Origin: Corynebacterium ciconiae DSM 44920
GTDB lineage: Bacteria; Actinomycetota; Actinomycetes; Mycobacteriales; Mycobacteriaceae
NCBI RefSeq assembly: GCF_030440575.1
Contig: NZ_CP047189.1
Coordinates: forward strand, 2,294,001 to 2,358,000
DNA length: 64,000 nt
Direction: 5' to 3'
Shown here: piece by piece, positions 18,945 to 29,860 of the stretch
Numbering within the stretch: the first letter of the stretch is position 1
Layout of the letters: every line of letters starts with the position of its first letter
Notes under the pieces: model-generated
The model's input: only the letters and a program-made list of their open reading frames with translations
Database searches by the model: none
What the model was told of the DNA's origin: nothing
Program-made: the position numbers and the translations under genes

Positions 18945-19787
18945 TTAGCTGTAGTTCGCCTCATTGACGAGCACCGGGATGGAAGTTCGCGCCGCGTCTA
19001 GTTGCTCGCGGTCGAGCTCCACATACAGGATCTCTGGCTCGTAGCCGGCTTCGGCGAGCACCTGCCCCGCTGGCCCCACTACGCGAGAGTGCCCGATGCC
19101 AGTTGGGCCATCATCCTCACCGGCTTTCGCTGCCCCACCGGGGCGTGCTTGAGCCGAGGCCAGAATGTAGCAGGTGGAATCCAAGGCCCGAGCGGTGGTG
19201 AGTGCGCGCCACTGCTGCCGCTTGCCTTCGCCATCCTGCCAGGAGGTGGGCACCGCGATCACTTCTGCGCCCTTCTCCCGCGCGAGATCCTTGAATTGTT
19301 CGGGGAAACGCACATCGAAACAGATGGCACATCCCAGCCTCCAAGTTTGACCATCTGTGCTCGGGACATCCACCACGAGCAGCTCAGTGCCGGCGCGCAC
19401 AGTGTCTGATTCCCGGAAGCCGAAGGCGTCATAGCAGTGAATCTTGGTGTAGCCGGCGTGCACGCCGCGGCCTGTCACCAGCGCCACATTATCCACGCGG
19501 TTGATCTCCTTGCCCTCGCGGGTAATGGTGTCGGCGGTACAGAACATGCCCACCACGATCACCACATCGAGCTCGGCGGCAAGCTCGGCGACCGCAGTGG
19601 CAAAAGGACCGTCGATTGGCTCCGCTTTGTGATCCAGCCGACCTGTGCCAAAGGCTTGGGAGGTGGCTTCGGGGAACACGATGAGCTCCGCGCCGCTGGC
19701 GGCGGCCTCTCGCGCCTTGTCTAGCACCTGCGTGAGGTTGGCGTCTTTATCATCACTGCTCAGAATCTGCACTACCGCTGCTTTCAT
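18945..19787 (-). CDS. Carbon-nitrogen hydrolase (nitrilase superfamily)
   Basis: Predicted amidase/omega-amidase-type enzyme that hydrolyses a non-peptide C-N bond; the substrate is unknown. The 280 residues contain the Glu-Lys-Cys triad regions: LIVFPEATSQ (Glu), GYTKIHCYDAFGFRESD (Lys) and LGCAICFDVRFPEQF (Cys). The start chosen is the ATG giving MKAAVVQILSSDD, which begins at the first strand of the family. An upstream extension of about 31 codons is not conserved in character. Divergent from the small helical protein gene, with a 15-bp palindrome between them. Confidence 0.9.
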   Translation of the reverse strand: MKAAVVQILSSDDKDANLTQVLDKAREAAASGAELIVFPEATSQAFGTGRLDHKAEPIDGPFATAVAELAAELDVVIVVGMFCTADTITREGKEINRVDNVALVTGRGVHAGYTKIHCYDAFGFRESDTVRAGTELLVVDVPSTDGQTWRLGCAICFDVRFPEQFKDLAREKGAEVIAVPTSWQDGEGKRQQWRALTTARALDSTCYILASAQARPGGAAKAGEDDGPTGIGHSRVVGPAGQVLAEAGYEPEILYVELDREQLDAARTSIPVLVNEANYS

Positions 19788-19804
19788 GCCACTAGCGTAT
19801 GTGC

Positions 19805-19819
19805 ATAACCCTGGGTTAT
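19805..19819. promoter_or_regulatory. 15-bp perfect palindrome in a divergent promoter
   Basis: ATAACCC-T-GGGTTAT, a perfect palindrome in the 91-bp gap between the amidase and the small protein/DUF1023 pair. Its right arm runs into TTATCCACA (19816-19824), identical to the DnaA-box consensus. Probably an operator; the DnaA match may be chance. Confidence 0.55.
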
Positions 19820-19878
19820 CCACAACCATCGTCGTGGCGCACATGCGCAGCACGCGCGGTTGCCGCACAGTGATCGGC

Positions 19879-20148
19879 ATGAATGAACTCAGTTTTAGCC
19901 CTCACAGTGTCTCCGCCCTCTTCCACGCCACACCAGTGAGCGTGCGCCCTCCCGAACCCACCATGCCGGCCTTTACCAGCCTCGTGCTTCGCGCCACCAG
20001 CGCCCGCTTTACCCATGGGCTATCGCTTGTCGACGCCGTCCTCAACCACCACACCCGCAGCATCGAAGAGTTCGTCCATCGCTGCCTCACCTGCAATGAC
20101 GATCTTGCAGAGGCGCTCTCCCGTGGAATTGGAGGAGCCCTACGATGA
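19879..20148 (+). CDS. Small helical protein coupled to a DUF1023 hydrolase
   Basis: An 89-residue protein, predicted mostly helical, with no signal peptide or membrane span. The character (Ala/Ser/Leu helices joined by a short turn) and position, directly before a DUF1023 hydrolase, resemble the WXG100-like small partners found in this gene pair in other actinobacteria. I see no clear W-x-G turn, so family membership is unproven. Its stop overlaps the next start as ATGA, which implies translational coupling. The start is uncertain: a GTG three codons upstream is possible and there is no good ribosome site. Confidence 0.6.
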   Translation: MNELSFSPHSVSALFHATPVSVRPPEPTMPAFTSLVLRATSARFTHGLSLVDAVLNHHTRSIEEFVHRCLTCNDDLAEALSRGIGGALR

Positions 20149-21389
20149 TTCCTTTCATCGCCGGCGGCCAACGGCTGCCCTTGGACGCCGAGGAATTGGC
20201 CTCACTGGCCGAGCGCTATGTGGCCCTAGCGGTCAACGTGTCCCAGCACATCGATAGCAATATCCATCGCTGGCAGCAGGCCTTCAGCGAGGGGGTGCGC
20301 GGGGCGGCCTTTTCCGTAGCCGCCAACCACGAGGAGCAGGCTCAAGTGCCCGCGGCGCAAACAGCGTGGCACATGCAGCAGATCGCCGCGGTACTCGATT
20401 CCGTTATTCCCTTCCAACGCACCCTTGAAACCCTATGGGCAGGGCTGCAGACCGCCGCCCCCTTGGTCGCTGCCGCAGGCCCCGGCGCGATGCAGCTACA
20501 CCGACAGATGCGGATGTTTCTCCTCGCCACCGGCCGCGGACTGGATGCCCTCTGCGGCGCAGAAATCGCGCGCGTCTGCGGCGAAGATCTCCCCGCCCCG
20601 ACCTCGCGCCTGGCCGACTTCGGGGATCTGCCCGCCCATGACATTAATGTGCTGCAGCGCGCCCAAGCCCCTCGCGAGATCCAGCCCCTCCTCGAGGCCA
20701 ATCCGGATGCGCAGGTGCTCGAGGCCTCGGACGGACGGGTGGTGTTGGCTATTGGTGATATCGATTCGGCCGAAAGTATTACCACCGTGGTCGCCGGGGT
20801 GGGTTCTTCGGATATCTCCGGTTGGGATAGCTATGTGGATCGCACGCGCTCCATCGCCAAAGCCACGGGTGGTGCCGCCGTAATGTGGATGGGCTACAGC
20901 GCCCCAAGCACTGTGGGCCAAGCGCTCTCGCGTGATAGTGCTCTGCGTGGCAGTGAGGAACTGCGCACTTTTCAGCGCTCGCTTCGTGATCGCCGCCGCG
21001 CTCTCGCCACCGGCGGGGCCGAGGGCGAGCAGGGCGCAGCAGAACCGCGTCTAATCACTCTCGCTCACTCTTATGGTTCCACTGTCGCGGGCATGGCAGC
21101 TCGCGAGGAGGGGCTCGCCACCGATGCACTGGTTCTGCTTGGTTCCCCGGGCGTCGGGGTACGCCACCGCGATCAGCTGGTCTTCGATACCGACACAGCA
21201 GATGTCATCGCACTCACGGGCACGGCCGATATTATTGCGCTCGCCCCCGATCCCCACCTAGGAGTGCACGGGCCCAATCCCGCATCTTCTCGTTTCGGCG
21301 CCGAGGTGTGGCGAGGCCCGCACACCCACACCGGTTACTGGGACGATCCCGCGTTACTTGCTCGGCTTGGTGATCTTGCCCGCCGCTAA
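20145..21389 (+). CDS. DUF1023 alpha/beta hydrolase
   Basis: A 414-residue protein. Residues ~1-150 are helical, like the WXG-type N-terminal regions of this family. Residues ~190-410 form an alpha/beta-hydrolase domain. Seen: nucleophile elbow LAHSYGS (Ser309), an Asp-containing strand region TADIIALAPDPH, and the closing His motif PHTHTGYWDDP (~393-400), together a plausible catalytic triad. There is no signal peptide. Family members are hydrolases of unknown substrate, often beside small WXG100-like proteins. Co-translated with the 89-residue gene and ended by a strong hairpin. Confidence 0.85.
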   Translation: MIPFIAGGQRLPLDAEELASLAERYVALAVNVSQHIDSNIHRWQQAFSEGVRGAAFSVAANHEEQAQVPAAQTAWHMQQIAAVLDSVIPFQRTLETLWAGLQTAAPLVAAAGPGAMQLHRQMRMFLLATGRGLDALCGAEIARVCGEDLPAPTSRLADFGDLPAHDINVLQRAQAPREIQPLLEANPDAQVLEASDGRVVLAIGDIDSAESITTVVAGVGSSDISGWDSYVDRTRSIAKATGGAAVMWMGYSAPSTVGQALSRDSALRGSEELRTFQRSLRDRRRALATGGAEGEQGAAEPRLITLAHSYGSTVAGMAAREEGLATDALVLLGSPGVGVRHRDQLVFDTDTADVIALTGTADIIALAPDPHLGVHGPNPASSRFGAEVWRGPHTHTGYWDDPALLARLGDLARR

Positions 21390-21396
21390 ACGCCAA

Positions 21397-21440
21397 CAGC
21401 GCCGCGCCCCCTCTCTAGCGGAAAGCAGGACGCGGCGCTG
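21397..21440. terminator. Bidirectional terminator hairpin
   Basis: CAGCGCCGCG (21397-21406) and CGCGGCGCTG (21431-21440), perfect 10-bp arms, lie between the convergent DUF1023 and aldehyde dehydrogenase genes. Confidence 0.75.
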
Positions 21441-21456
21441 ACGCCATATGTTGGAC

Positions 21457-22980
21457 TTAGAACAGCCCGGTGGGATTGGGATCGTAGGAGGTGAGAACGC
21501 ACTTGGTCTCGGTGTAGTGATCCAGCATCATGGCGTGATTCTCACGGCCAATACCGGACTCCTTGAAACCACCGAAGGCAGCACCTGCCGGGTAGTTGTG
21601 GTAATGGTTCACCCACACGCGGCCGGCGTGAATAGCGCGGGAGGCGCGGTAGGCGGTGTTTTGATCGCGGGTCCACACACCAGCACCAAGGCCATAGTTG
21701 GTGTCATTAGCGATCTCGATGGCCTCGTCAAAGTCCTTGAAGGTGGTGACCACCAGCACGGGGCCGAAGACCTCTTCGCGGAAGATCTGCATCGAGTTTT
21801 CGCCCTTCATGATGGTGGGCTCCACATAGAAGCCACCATCGAGGCTGCCCTCGAGCTTTGCCACGTTACCGCCGGTGAGTACCTCGGCGCCCTCGGCGGG
21901 CCCGGAGGTGAGGTAACCGGAGATCTTGTCGAGCTGCTCTTGGGATGCCTGGGCGCCCAGCATCACCTCGGAGTCGAGCGGGTTGCCCACCTTGATCTTC
22001 TTGGTGCGCTCCACCACACGGGCGATGAACTCCTCGGCGATGTCTTCCTGAATCAGCGCACGCGAGGGGCAGGTGCATACCTCGCCGGAGTTGAGGGCGA
22101 ACATCACCACACCCTCCACGCACTTGTCCAAGAACTCGTCGTCCTTGCTCATGATGTCGTTGAAGAAGAGCGAGGGCGACTTTCCACCCAGCTCCAAGGT
22201 CACGGGGATCACTTGATCAGCCACGGCCTTGTTAATCATCTTGCCCACCTCGGTGGAACCGGTGAAGGCCACCTTGGAGATGCGTCGCGAAGCAGTGAGC
22301 GCCGCGCCCGCCTCCGAGCCGAGGCCATTGACAATGTTGACCACGCCCTTGGGCAGCAGATCAGCGATGAGCTCCATGAGATAGAGAACCGAGACCGGGG
22401 TTTGCTCGGCGGGCTTGAGCACCACACAGTTACCGGCAGCCAGAGCCGGAGCCAGCTTCCACGCCGCCATGAGGATGGGGAAGTTCCACGGGATGATCTG
22501 GCCCACCACGCCGAGCGGCTCCTTGAAGTGGTAAGCCACGGTGTTGTGGTCGATCTGTGTGGTGTGTCCCTCGAGGGTGCGAGTGACACCTGCGAAGTAG
22601 CGGAAGTGATCGGCAGCCAACGGGATGTCCGCCGCCAGGGCCTCGCGCACCGGCTTACCGTTCTCCCATGTTTCGGCCACGGCGAGCTTCTCAAGATTGT
22701 CTTCGATGCGCTCGGCGATCTTATTCAGCACCATCGCCCGCTCGGCTGGGGAGGTCTTAGCCCACTCATCCTTGGCTGCGTGTGCCGCATCGAGTGCCAG
22801 AGTGATGTCTTCTTCCTTACCGCGCGCGAACTGGCAGAACACCTCGCCGGTCACCGGGGTGATGTTGTCCAGGTACTCGCCGCTGGCCGGCGGGGTCCAT
22901 TCGCCATTGATGAAGTTGTCGTAGCGCTCGCGGAAGGTGACGATCGAGCCCTCGGAATTGGGATGTGCGTAGACAGTCAT
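21457..22980 (-). CDS. NAD(P)+-dependent aldehyde dehydrogenase
   Basis: Oxidises an aldehyde to the acid; the 507-residue length and sequence match the acetaldehyde/general ALDH group found beside dnaK-hspR in corynebacteria. Seen: the NAD-binding GSTEVGKMI, the general-base motif LELGGKSP and the nucleophile motif [11 protein letters not shown]. The second Cys, two residues after the catalytic one, is typical of the ExaC-like branch. The C-terminus ends [15 protein letters not shown]. Monocistronic, with a hairpin downstream. It probably works with the nearby formaldehyde genes in aldehyde removal, though its substrate is not shown by sequence. Confidence 0.92.
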   Translation of the reverse strand: MTVYAHPNSEGSIVTFRERYDNFINGEWTPPASGEYLDNITPVTGEVFCQFARGKEEDITLALDAAHAAKDEWAKTSPAERAMVLNKIAERIEDNLEKLAVAETWENGKPVREALAADIPLAADHFRYFAGVTRTLEGHTTQIDHNTVAYHFKEPLGVVGQIIPWNFPILMAAWKLAPALAAGNCVVLKPAEQTPVSVLYLMELIADLLPKGVVNIVNGLGSEAGAALTASRRISKVAFTGSTEVGKMINKAVADQVIPVTLELGGKSPSLFFNDIMSKDDEFLDKCVEGVVMFALNSGEVCTCPSRALIQEDIAEEFIARVVERTKKIKVGNPLDSEVMLGAQASQEQLDKISGYLTSGPAEGAEVLTGGNVAKLEGSLDGGFYVEPTIMKGENSMQIFREEVFGPVLVVTTFKDFDEAIEIANDTNYGLGAGVWTRDQNTAYRASRAIHAGRVWVNHYHNYPAGAAFGGFKESGIGRENHAMMLDHYTETKCVLTSYDPNPTGLF

Positions 22981-23125
22981 GACGTTTCTTTCGTACCTCT
23001 CGTCAGGGGGCCATCAGGATGGCACCACGGTGGGAACTTCGTACACCATCACCACCCGATCGGCAGTGACGTGACACACAGCCTACGCACAAAAGAGATA
23101 TGGCGCATGTGACCCACGACGCACC

Positions 23126-23169
23126 AGCGCGGACGGTGCCACACCCTGAAAGTGAGCCCCGTCCGCGCT
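23126..23169 (-). terminator. Terminator after the formaldehyde-detoxification pair
   Basis: AGCGCGGACGG (23126-23136) pairs perfectly with CCGTCCGCGCT (23159-23169), about 20 bp after the stop of the metallo-beta-lactamase-fold gene. Confidence 0.75.
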
Positions 23170-23189
23170 GTCAAAAGCATCAGGACAAC

Positions 23190-23813
23190 CTAGTAGCCGC
23201 GCTTGATCCACTCCTCCAAGTGGGGCGCCTCGCTACCGATAGTGGTGTGATCCCCGTGCCCAGTGCGCACGATAGTTTCGGCGGGCAGCTCCAACACCGA
23301 GGTACGCAGGGAATGGATGATCGTGTCGAAGCTGCTATAGCTTCGCCCAGTGGCGCCCGGTCCGCCTTGGAACAGGGTGTCGCCACTAAACAGCTCGGCC
23401 GCCTCCGGCACGTAGAAGCAGCAGGAGCCCGGCGAGTGGCCAGGAGTGTTCAGCACTGTCATCTCCGCGCCGCCGACGTCGAAAAGCATGTCCTCGCGCA
23501 GAGCCTCGTGCGCCACGTCTGGGTGGGTCTGCTGCCAGAGCATCTCATCACCTGGGTGCACATAGATCGGCGCATCAAGCCGGATGGACAGCTCTGGGGC
23601 AACGGTGATGTGGTCATTGTGCGCGTGGGTGCACAAGATACCGCGAACGCGGCGACCGGCCACGGCGTCAATGATCGGTTGGGCGTCGTGAGCGGCGTCG
23701 ATGATGTACACCTCGGAGTCATCGCCCACGATCCAGATGTTGTTATCCACATCCCACTCGCCCCCGTCGAGGGCGAAGGTGCCGCTGGTCTCTACATGAT
23801 CTACGCGAACCAT
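23190..23813 (-). CDS. Metallo-beta-lactamase-fold hydrolase (glyoxalase II-like)
   Basis: A 207-residue zinc hydrolase. Seen: the metal motif THAHNDH (H-x-H-x-D-H), a later NTPGHSPGS His and FSGDTLF Asp, and a final GHGDHT His. It starts 2 bp after the mycothiol-dependent formaldehyde dehydrogenase stop. This gene pair recurs in actinobacteria, where the hydrolase is thought to split the S-formylmycothiol thioester made by the dehydrogenase, releasing formate and mycothiol. That role is inferred from the pairing. Confidence 0.88.
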   Translation of the reverse strand: MVRVDHVETSGTFALDGGEWDVDNNIWIVGDDSEVYIIDAAHDAQPIIDAVAGRRVRGILCTHAHNDHITVAPELSIRLDAPIYVHPGDEMLWQQTHPDVAHEALREDMLFDVGGAEMTVLNTPGHSPGSCCFYVPEAAELFSGDTLFQGGPGATGRSYSSFDTIIHSLRTSVLELPAETIVRTGHGDHTTIGSEAPHLEEWIKRGY

Positions 23814-23815
23814 GA

Positions 23816-24910
23816 CTAGATCACCACCACGCTACGCAGCACATCGCCAGCCTTCATGGTGGCGAAGGCCTCTTCCACATCACCCAGCTCAATGCGCTCG
23901 GACACAAACTTGTCCAGCGGGAAACGGCCCTGCAGGTGTAGATCCACAAAGGCGGGGAAGTCTCGCTCCGGCAGGCAGTCGCCGTACCACGCGGGCTTCA
24001 AGCTGCCACCGCGCGAGTAGAAATCAATGGCCGGGATATCGATGTGATCGCTAAGGTTGGGCACTCCCACCATCACCATTCGGCCGGCATGGTCACGGGA
24101 GTAGAAGGCTTGGCGCCACGTAGGCATGATGCCCACGGCATCAATCGTGACGTCTGCACCGAAGCCATCGGTGATCTCACGCACCCGCTCGATCACCTGC
24201 TCCTCTGAAAGCTCAGCGGAGTTAATGGTGTGCGTGGCTCCGAATTCAGTAGCGGCATCCAGCTTGCGCTGATCCACATCCACCGCGATCACCGTGCGCG
24301 CCTGATTTACCACCGCGCCGGCGATCGCTGCCATGCCCACGCCGCCACAGCCGAACACGGCCACGGACTCGCCGCGCGCAATATCGGCGGTATTCACGGC
24401 AGCACCCAGCCCAGCCATGACACCACAGCCCAACAGTCCCGCAGCTGCCGGATCTTCTGCCGGATTCACCTTCGTACACTGCTTCTCATGCACCAAGGTC
24501 TTTTCCGCAAAGGCACCAATACCGAGCGCGGGACTGAGCTCGGTGCCATCCTCGAGCGTCATGGGCGTGGAGGCGTTATGGGTATTGAAGCAGTACTTGG
24601 GTTCACCCCGCTTGCAGGCGCGACATTCGCCGCACACTGCGCGCCAGTTCAGCACCACAAAGTCTCCCTCGGCCACGAAGGTGACATCCTCGCCCACCTG
24701 GGAGACCACGCCGGCAGCCTCATGCCCCAGCAGGAAGGGATAGGCATCCTCGATATCGCCATCGCGATAGGCCAAGTCGGTATGGCACACTCCGCAGGCC
24801 TTGATATCAACTACCACATCGGTGGGGCCAGGATCTGGGATTACTACCTGCGCCTTTTCTACGGGTGCACCCTTCTTGCGGGCGATAATTCCAGTCACGG
24901 TGGCTGTCAT
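23816..24910 (-). CDS. fadH: Mycothiol-dependent formaldehyde dehydrogenase / S-nitrosomycothiol reductase
   Basis: Zinc-dependent medium-chain dehydrogenase of 364 residues that oxidises S-hydroxymethylmycothiol with NAD+ and, in relatives, reduces S-nitrosomycothiol. Seen: catalytic zinc Cys in KACGVCHTD, the structural zinc lobe [15 protein letters not shown], and the Rossmann motif [15 protein letters not shown]. The start chosen is the ATG giving MTATVTG, with GGAG about 11 bases upstream; an 18-residue extension is possible but atypical. It forms an operon with the hydrolase gene. The mycothiol needed is supplied by a pathway that includes mshA at 41906-43168. Confidence 0.92.
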   Translation of the reverse strand: MTATVTGIIARKKGAPVEKAQVVIPDPGPTDVVVDIKACGVCHTDLAYRDGDIEDAYPFLLGHEAAGVVSQVGEDVTFVAEGDFVVLNWRAVCGECRACKRGEPKYCFNTHNASTPMTLEDGTELSPALGIGAFAEKTLVHEKQCTKVNPAEDPAAAGLLGCGVMAGLGAAVNTADIARGESVAVFGCGGVGMAAIAGAVVNQARTVIAVDVDQRKLDAATEFGATHTINSAELSEEQVIERVREITDGFGADVTIDAVGIMPTWRQAFYSRDHAGRMVMVGVPNLSDHIDIPAIDFYSRGGSLKPAWYGDCLPERDFPAFVDLHLQGRFPLDKFVSERIELGDVEEAFATMKAGDVLRSVVVI

Positions 24911-25077
24911 CAGCAGACCACTCCTTACACGTGTGTTGGGGATTATTGTGCAACCATCCAGCATACCCAGATTTTCAATTGTTGCCGATAACGTTTTTCA
25001 GTAGCGTCTTGTGTCGCGTGTCCATGGGGACTGTGCCGCGGGCATCCCTAAGACTCTCTCCTTCCCCGAACACGCAG

Positions 25078-25123
25078 AGGCACCCACGCGCACCCCTTCG
25101 ATGGGGTGCGGGCGTGGGTGCCT
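25078..25123 (-). terminator. Terminator of the dnaK-grpE-dnaJ-hspR operon
   Basis: Long hairpin from AGGCACCCACGC to GCGTGGGTGCCT with an inner GCACCCC/GGGGTGC stem and a TTCGA loop, about 40 bp after the hspR stop. Confidence 0.8.
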
Positions 25124-25162
25124 GGCTGTAGTGATGTCCTCACGCTCAGGAGGTGAGGGGGT

Positions 25163-25597
25163 TTAGTGCTGGGGTCGGCTGCGGGAACGGCGCGGTTCCC
25201 ATGCCACCACAGCGGTGGAACGGGGCACGTGCACGATCTCGCCGCGCTTGCGGCCGGCGCTGCGGCGCAGCTCATGCACCTCGCGCTCGAGGGCCGTGAG
25301 ATCCTCATGGAGCTCATCGTTGGCCTGACGCAGGCGCTCGTTTTCCTGACTGAGCTCAATAATTGCCTTGATACCGGCGAGATTCACGCCGTCTTCTTGA
25401 CTGAGCTTCTGGATCTTGCGGAGCAGCTCCACATCGCTGGGGGAATAGCGACGGCCGCCGCCGCGGGTGCGCTGCGGGGTGACCAGCCCGATGCGATCGT
25501 AGGCGCGAAGCGTCTGGGCGTGCATGCCGGCGAGTTCGGCCGCCACGGAGATCACGTAGACCTCCGTATGTTCAGAGTGTTCGTTCTGTTGAGCCAT
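25163..25597 (-). CDS. hspR: Heat-shock repressor HspR (MerR family)
   Basis: Represses chaperone genes by binding HAIR inverted repeats, with DnaK as a likely co-repressor. The 144 residues hold an N-terminal MerR winged helix (YVISVAAELAGMHAQTLRAYDRIGLV then TRGGGRRYSPSDVELLRKI) and a coiled coil (~80-115, ELSQENERLRQANDELHEDL), followed by a basic tail. Start ATG (MAQQNEHSEH) has AGGAGGT about 15 bases upstream; a GTG eight codons earlier would overlap that site. Last gene of the dnaK operon, so HspR controls its own synthesis. Exact target boxes lie at clpB and dnaK. Confidence 0.95.
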   Translation of the reverse strand: MAQQNEHSEHTEVYVISVAAELAGMHAQTLRAYDRIGLVTPQRTRGGGRRYSPSDVELLRKIQKLSQEDGVNLAGIKAIIELSQENERLRQANDELHEDLTALEREVHELRRSAGRKRGEIVHVPRSTAVVAWEPRRSRSRPQH

Positions 25598-25718
25598 GAC
25601 GCTGAGAAGACACCTCCTCACTCACATCCGGTGGTCGTATCACATGCTGCCGCGCGTCTGCGGCAGCATGCGCTGTACGTCGAAGTGTACCCAGTGGCTG
25701 CTGGGGCCACGTCGCTAC

Positions 25719-26927
25719 TTAGTCATTGCCCGCCCAACCCTTACGGGGATCAAAGCCGGAATCCTTCTCCGCCTGCGCGTAGCTGCGCAGCGCCGAGGTG
25801 GCACCCGCGTCGAGATGATCGGGAACCACCACCTCGACAGTCACGAGCAAATCGCCCTTGGTGCCATCCCGCTTGGGCACGCCCCTGCCGCGCACCCGCA
25901 GGGTGCGGCCATTGGGGGTGTTTTCCCGCAGGCGCACCGTGACGGGGCCATCAAGGGTGGGCACGGTGACTGTGCTATCAAGTACCGCCTCCGCAAAGGA
26001 GATCGGAACCGTGAGCTCAAGATCATCACCAGAGCGGGTGAACACGGGATCCGGGCGCACGTGGACGGTGACGAAGAGATCCCCCGAGGGCAAGCCATTG
26101 GGTCCTGCCTCGCCTTGGCCGGCGAGCCGCACCCGCTGGCCGTCGATCACGCCCGCCGGCACCTTCACGGTGATGGAACGGGTGCGGTTGACAGTGCCGG
26201 TGCCTCCGCAGGCCTTGCAGGGATCGGTGATCTTGGTTCCGGTGCCGTCACAGTTGGAGCACGGCTTGGAAAATCCGAAGGTGCCTTTGCTCTCTGATTC
26301 GAAACCGGTGCCGTTGCACTGTCCACAGGTGGCAGGCTTCGCCGAAGCAGAGCCCGAGCCGTGGCATTTGTTACAGGGGGCATCGCCGGTGAGGCGAATC
26401 GGGATCGTGGTGCCCTTGGTGGCCTCACGGAAGTCCAGAGTGATCTGGGTTTCTACGTCCGATCCTCGCGTCGGCCGAGTTGCGTGGCGAGCACCACCGC
26501 CGCGGTTGAAAATGCCACCGAAGATATCCCCCAGACCGCCTTCCGCAGAAAATCCTCCACTGGATCCTCCGCTCGCTTGCCCGAAGAGGTCCGAGATGTC
26601 GAAGTCTTCCGAGGACGTCGACCGAAACCCGCCGGGAAATCCGGCGCCTCCTCTCTGGCCGAAACTCCGACCAAATCCACCCATGCCCGAGGAGAGCATG
26701 GCCTTCATCTCGTCGTATTCCTTCCGCTTCTGCTCATCACCGATGACGTCATAGGCCTCGGCAACCTTCTTGAAGCGGGTCTCCGCCTGGGTGTCACCAG
26801 GGTGAGTATCGGGGTGGTTGTCTCGTGCCAGTTTCCGGTAGGCGCGCTTGATGTCGGCCTGGGAAGCGGACGAGGAGACCCCGAGGTCCGCGTAATAGTC
26901 TTTCTCTGCCCATTCACGCTGTGCCAT
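25719..26927 (-). CDS. dnaJ: Co-chaperone DnaJ
   Basis: Stimulates the DnaK ATPase and delivers substrates. The 402 residues have the full type I layout: a J domain with HPD (38-40), a Gly/Phe-rich stretch (~75-150), a zinc-finger domain with four C-x2-C-x-G-x-G repeats ([32 protein letters not shown]) and a C-terminal substrate domain. The G/F region is longer than in most DnaJ proteins and also holds Ser-rich runs. Encoded between grpE (45-bp gap) and hspR (121-bp gap). Confidence 0.96.
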   Translation of the reverse strand: MAQREWAEKDYYADLGVSSSASQADIKRAYRKLARDNHPDTHPGDTQAETRFKKVAEAYDVIGDEQKRKEYDEMKAMLSSGMGGFGRSFGQRGGAGFPGGFRSTSSEDFDISDLFGQASGGSSGGFSAEGGLGDIFGGIFNRGGGARHATRPTRGSDVETQITLDFREATKGTTIPIRLTGDAPCNKCHGSGSASAKPATCGQCNGTGFESESKGTFGFSKPCSNCDGTGTKITDPCKACGGTGTVNRTRSITVKVPAGVIDGQRVRLAGQGEAGPNGLPSGDLFVTVHVRPDPVFTRSGDDLELTVPISFAEAVLDSTVTVPTLDGPVTVRLRENTPNGRTLRVRGRGVPKRDGTKGDLLVTVEVVVPDHLDAGATSALRSYAQAEKDSGFDPRKGWAGND

Positions 26928-26972
26928 GAGACGTGCAGTCCCCTCCTTCCGCTAATAGATATCGTGGGCTTT

Positions 26973-27694
26973 TTATTCTTGATCCTCTACTGGGTCGTCG
27001 ATGATCACCATGGCGGCGCGTACGACGGTGTCCTTGTACTGGTAACCGGGACGCACCACGGTTCCCAAGGCCTTCTCTTCTCCAGTGGAGGCGTCTTGAA
27101 TGGCCTCGTGGATCGAGGGGTCGAACTCATCGCCGGTCTCACCGAAGCGCTTGAGACCCACACCGTTAACGGTGCGACGGAACTTCTCCGCGAAGGTCTT
27201 CAGCGGCCCCTGCTCGAGATCGCCGTGCTGTTCAGCCATGTCGAGATCATCGAGGATGGGCAGCAGATCCTTGAGCACCTTCACCGTGGCGGTGGAGATG
27301 ACTCCCTCACGCTCCCGCTCGGTGCGCCGCCGGTAGTTGGCGTACTCAGCGGACACGCGCTTGAGATCCTCAGTGAGCTCCGCAATCTGCGCTTGGGAGG
27401 AGTCCTCGGCCTCGGCGGCCAGTTCCTCGCTCTCCGCGGCCCGGGCATCAGCTTCGGCTTCTGCCTCTTCCGCAGCCTCGGTGGCTTCGGCGTCGGCTAG
27501 TGCGGCTTCCTCATCGAGCAACTCGTTGATCTCCTCATCGAGGGGATCAATCACCTCGCCGTCGCCTGCCGTTCCGGCCTCGGCATCCGCCGCCGCTGCA
27601 CCCGCAGCGGCAGCTTCGGCCTCGTTCGGGGAGTAGTTGGCCTCATCCGTGGCGTCGGGATCGCCCGGATTATCGGGCATCTCGCCTGGGTGGG

Positions 27695-27698
<4 letters not shown>
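26973..27698 (-). CDS. grpE: Nucleotide exchange factor GrpE
   Basis: Exchanges ADP for ATP on DnaK. The 241 residues carry an unusually long, acidic, Ala/Glu-rich N-terminal tail (~1-90) before the dimerising coiled coil ([18 protein letters not shown]) and the C-terminal beta domain ([20 protein letters not shown]). Starts inside the last codons of dnaK (4-bp overlap), so translation is coupled. Confidence 0.95.
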
Positions 27699-29530
<1,832 letters not shown>

Positions 29531-29598
29531 AGTTGTGATGTCCTCCTGTTGTGTTTATGTGCCCGCCGTGACCAGCGGGCGAGGTTTGAATTCATCGA

Positions 29599-29619
29599 GT
29601 TGAGCGATCTCCACTCAAT
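29599..29619. promoter_or_regulatory. Second, degenerate HAIR element in the dnaK leader
   Basis: GTTGAGC-N7-ACTCAAT matches the CTTGAGT-N7-ACTCAAG consensus at 11 of 14 positions. It lies 45 bp downstream of the better box, between it and the dnaK ATG. Confidence 0.45.
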
Positions 29620-29663
29620 GTCTGCGACTACGCTAACAAACTCTGCATATAATCGCCAACCTT

Positions 29664-29684
29664 CTTGAGTGGATGTAACTCAAC
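29664..29684. promoter_or_regulatory. HAIR element (HspR operator) at dnaK
   Basis: CTTGAGT-N7-ACTCAAC, one mismatch from the HspR consensus. It sits just downstream of the SigH-type -10, around the expected transcription start, about 135 bp before the dnaK ATG. Confidence 0.88.
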
Positions 29685-29695
29685 TTTCCACCCCA

Positions 29696-29725
29696 TACAA
29701 CGGCACCACCATCAAAGTTGTTCCC
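29696..29725 (-). promoter_or_regulatory. SigH-type promoter of dnaK
   Basis: On the minus strand GGGAACA (29719-29725), 16 bp, then CGTTGTA (29696-29702). Core hexamers and spacing are the same as at clpB. Confidence 0.75.
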
Positions 29726-29789
29726 AATCCGCTCAACTTTTTTATTTCACCAGTTCACAGCCTTAGTCAAGGGAGGGTACAGGCAGCGA

Positions 29790-29834
29790 AACGGCGCCCA
29801 CGAGTGCAGCAGGTGTGCACCTCGGGGCGCCGTT
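29790..29834 (-). terminator. hemC terminator
   Basis: AACGGCGCCC (29790-29799) pairs perfectly with GGGCGCCGTT (29825-29834), with further pairing inside. It begins 27 bp after the hemC stop and isolates it from the dnaK promoter. Confidence 0.8.
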
Positions 29835-29860
29835 GCAGCGCGGCTAGGCAGGCCCGTGAT

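Larger units (their letters stand above)
29531..29860. other. dnaK control region and hemC terminator (330 bp)
   Basis: Non-coding. From the dnaK side it holds a degenerate HAIR box (29599-29619), a near-perfect HAIR box (29664-29684), a SigH-type promoter (29696-29725), an AAAGTTG-N13-CAACTTT inverted repeat (~29714-29740), the AAAAAAGTTGAGC element shared with clpB (29731-29743, minus strand) and the hemC terminator (29790-29834). Confidence 0.75.

Noticed and set aside
19816..19824. TTATCCACA as a replication-origin signal
   Set aside because: A single DnaA-box match without a cluster, AT-rich element or dnaA/dnaN genes is not an origin. It was noted only with the palindrome.
21448..23112. 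554-codon open frame antisense to the aldehyde dehydrogenase gene
   Set aside because: Shadow of a well-supported gene. The translation is low-complexity with repeated Leu/Gly/His and no recognisable fold.
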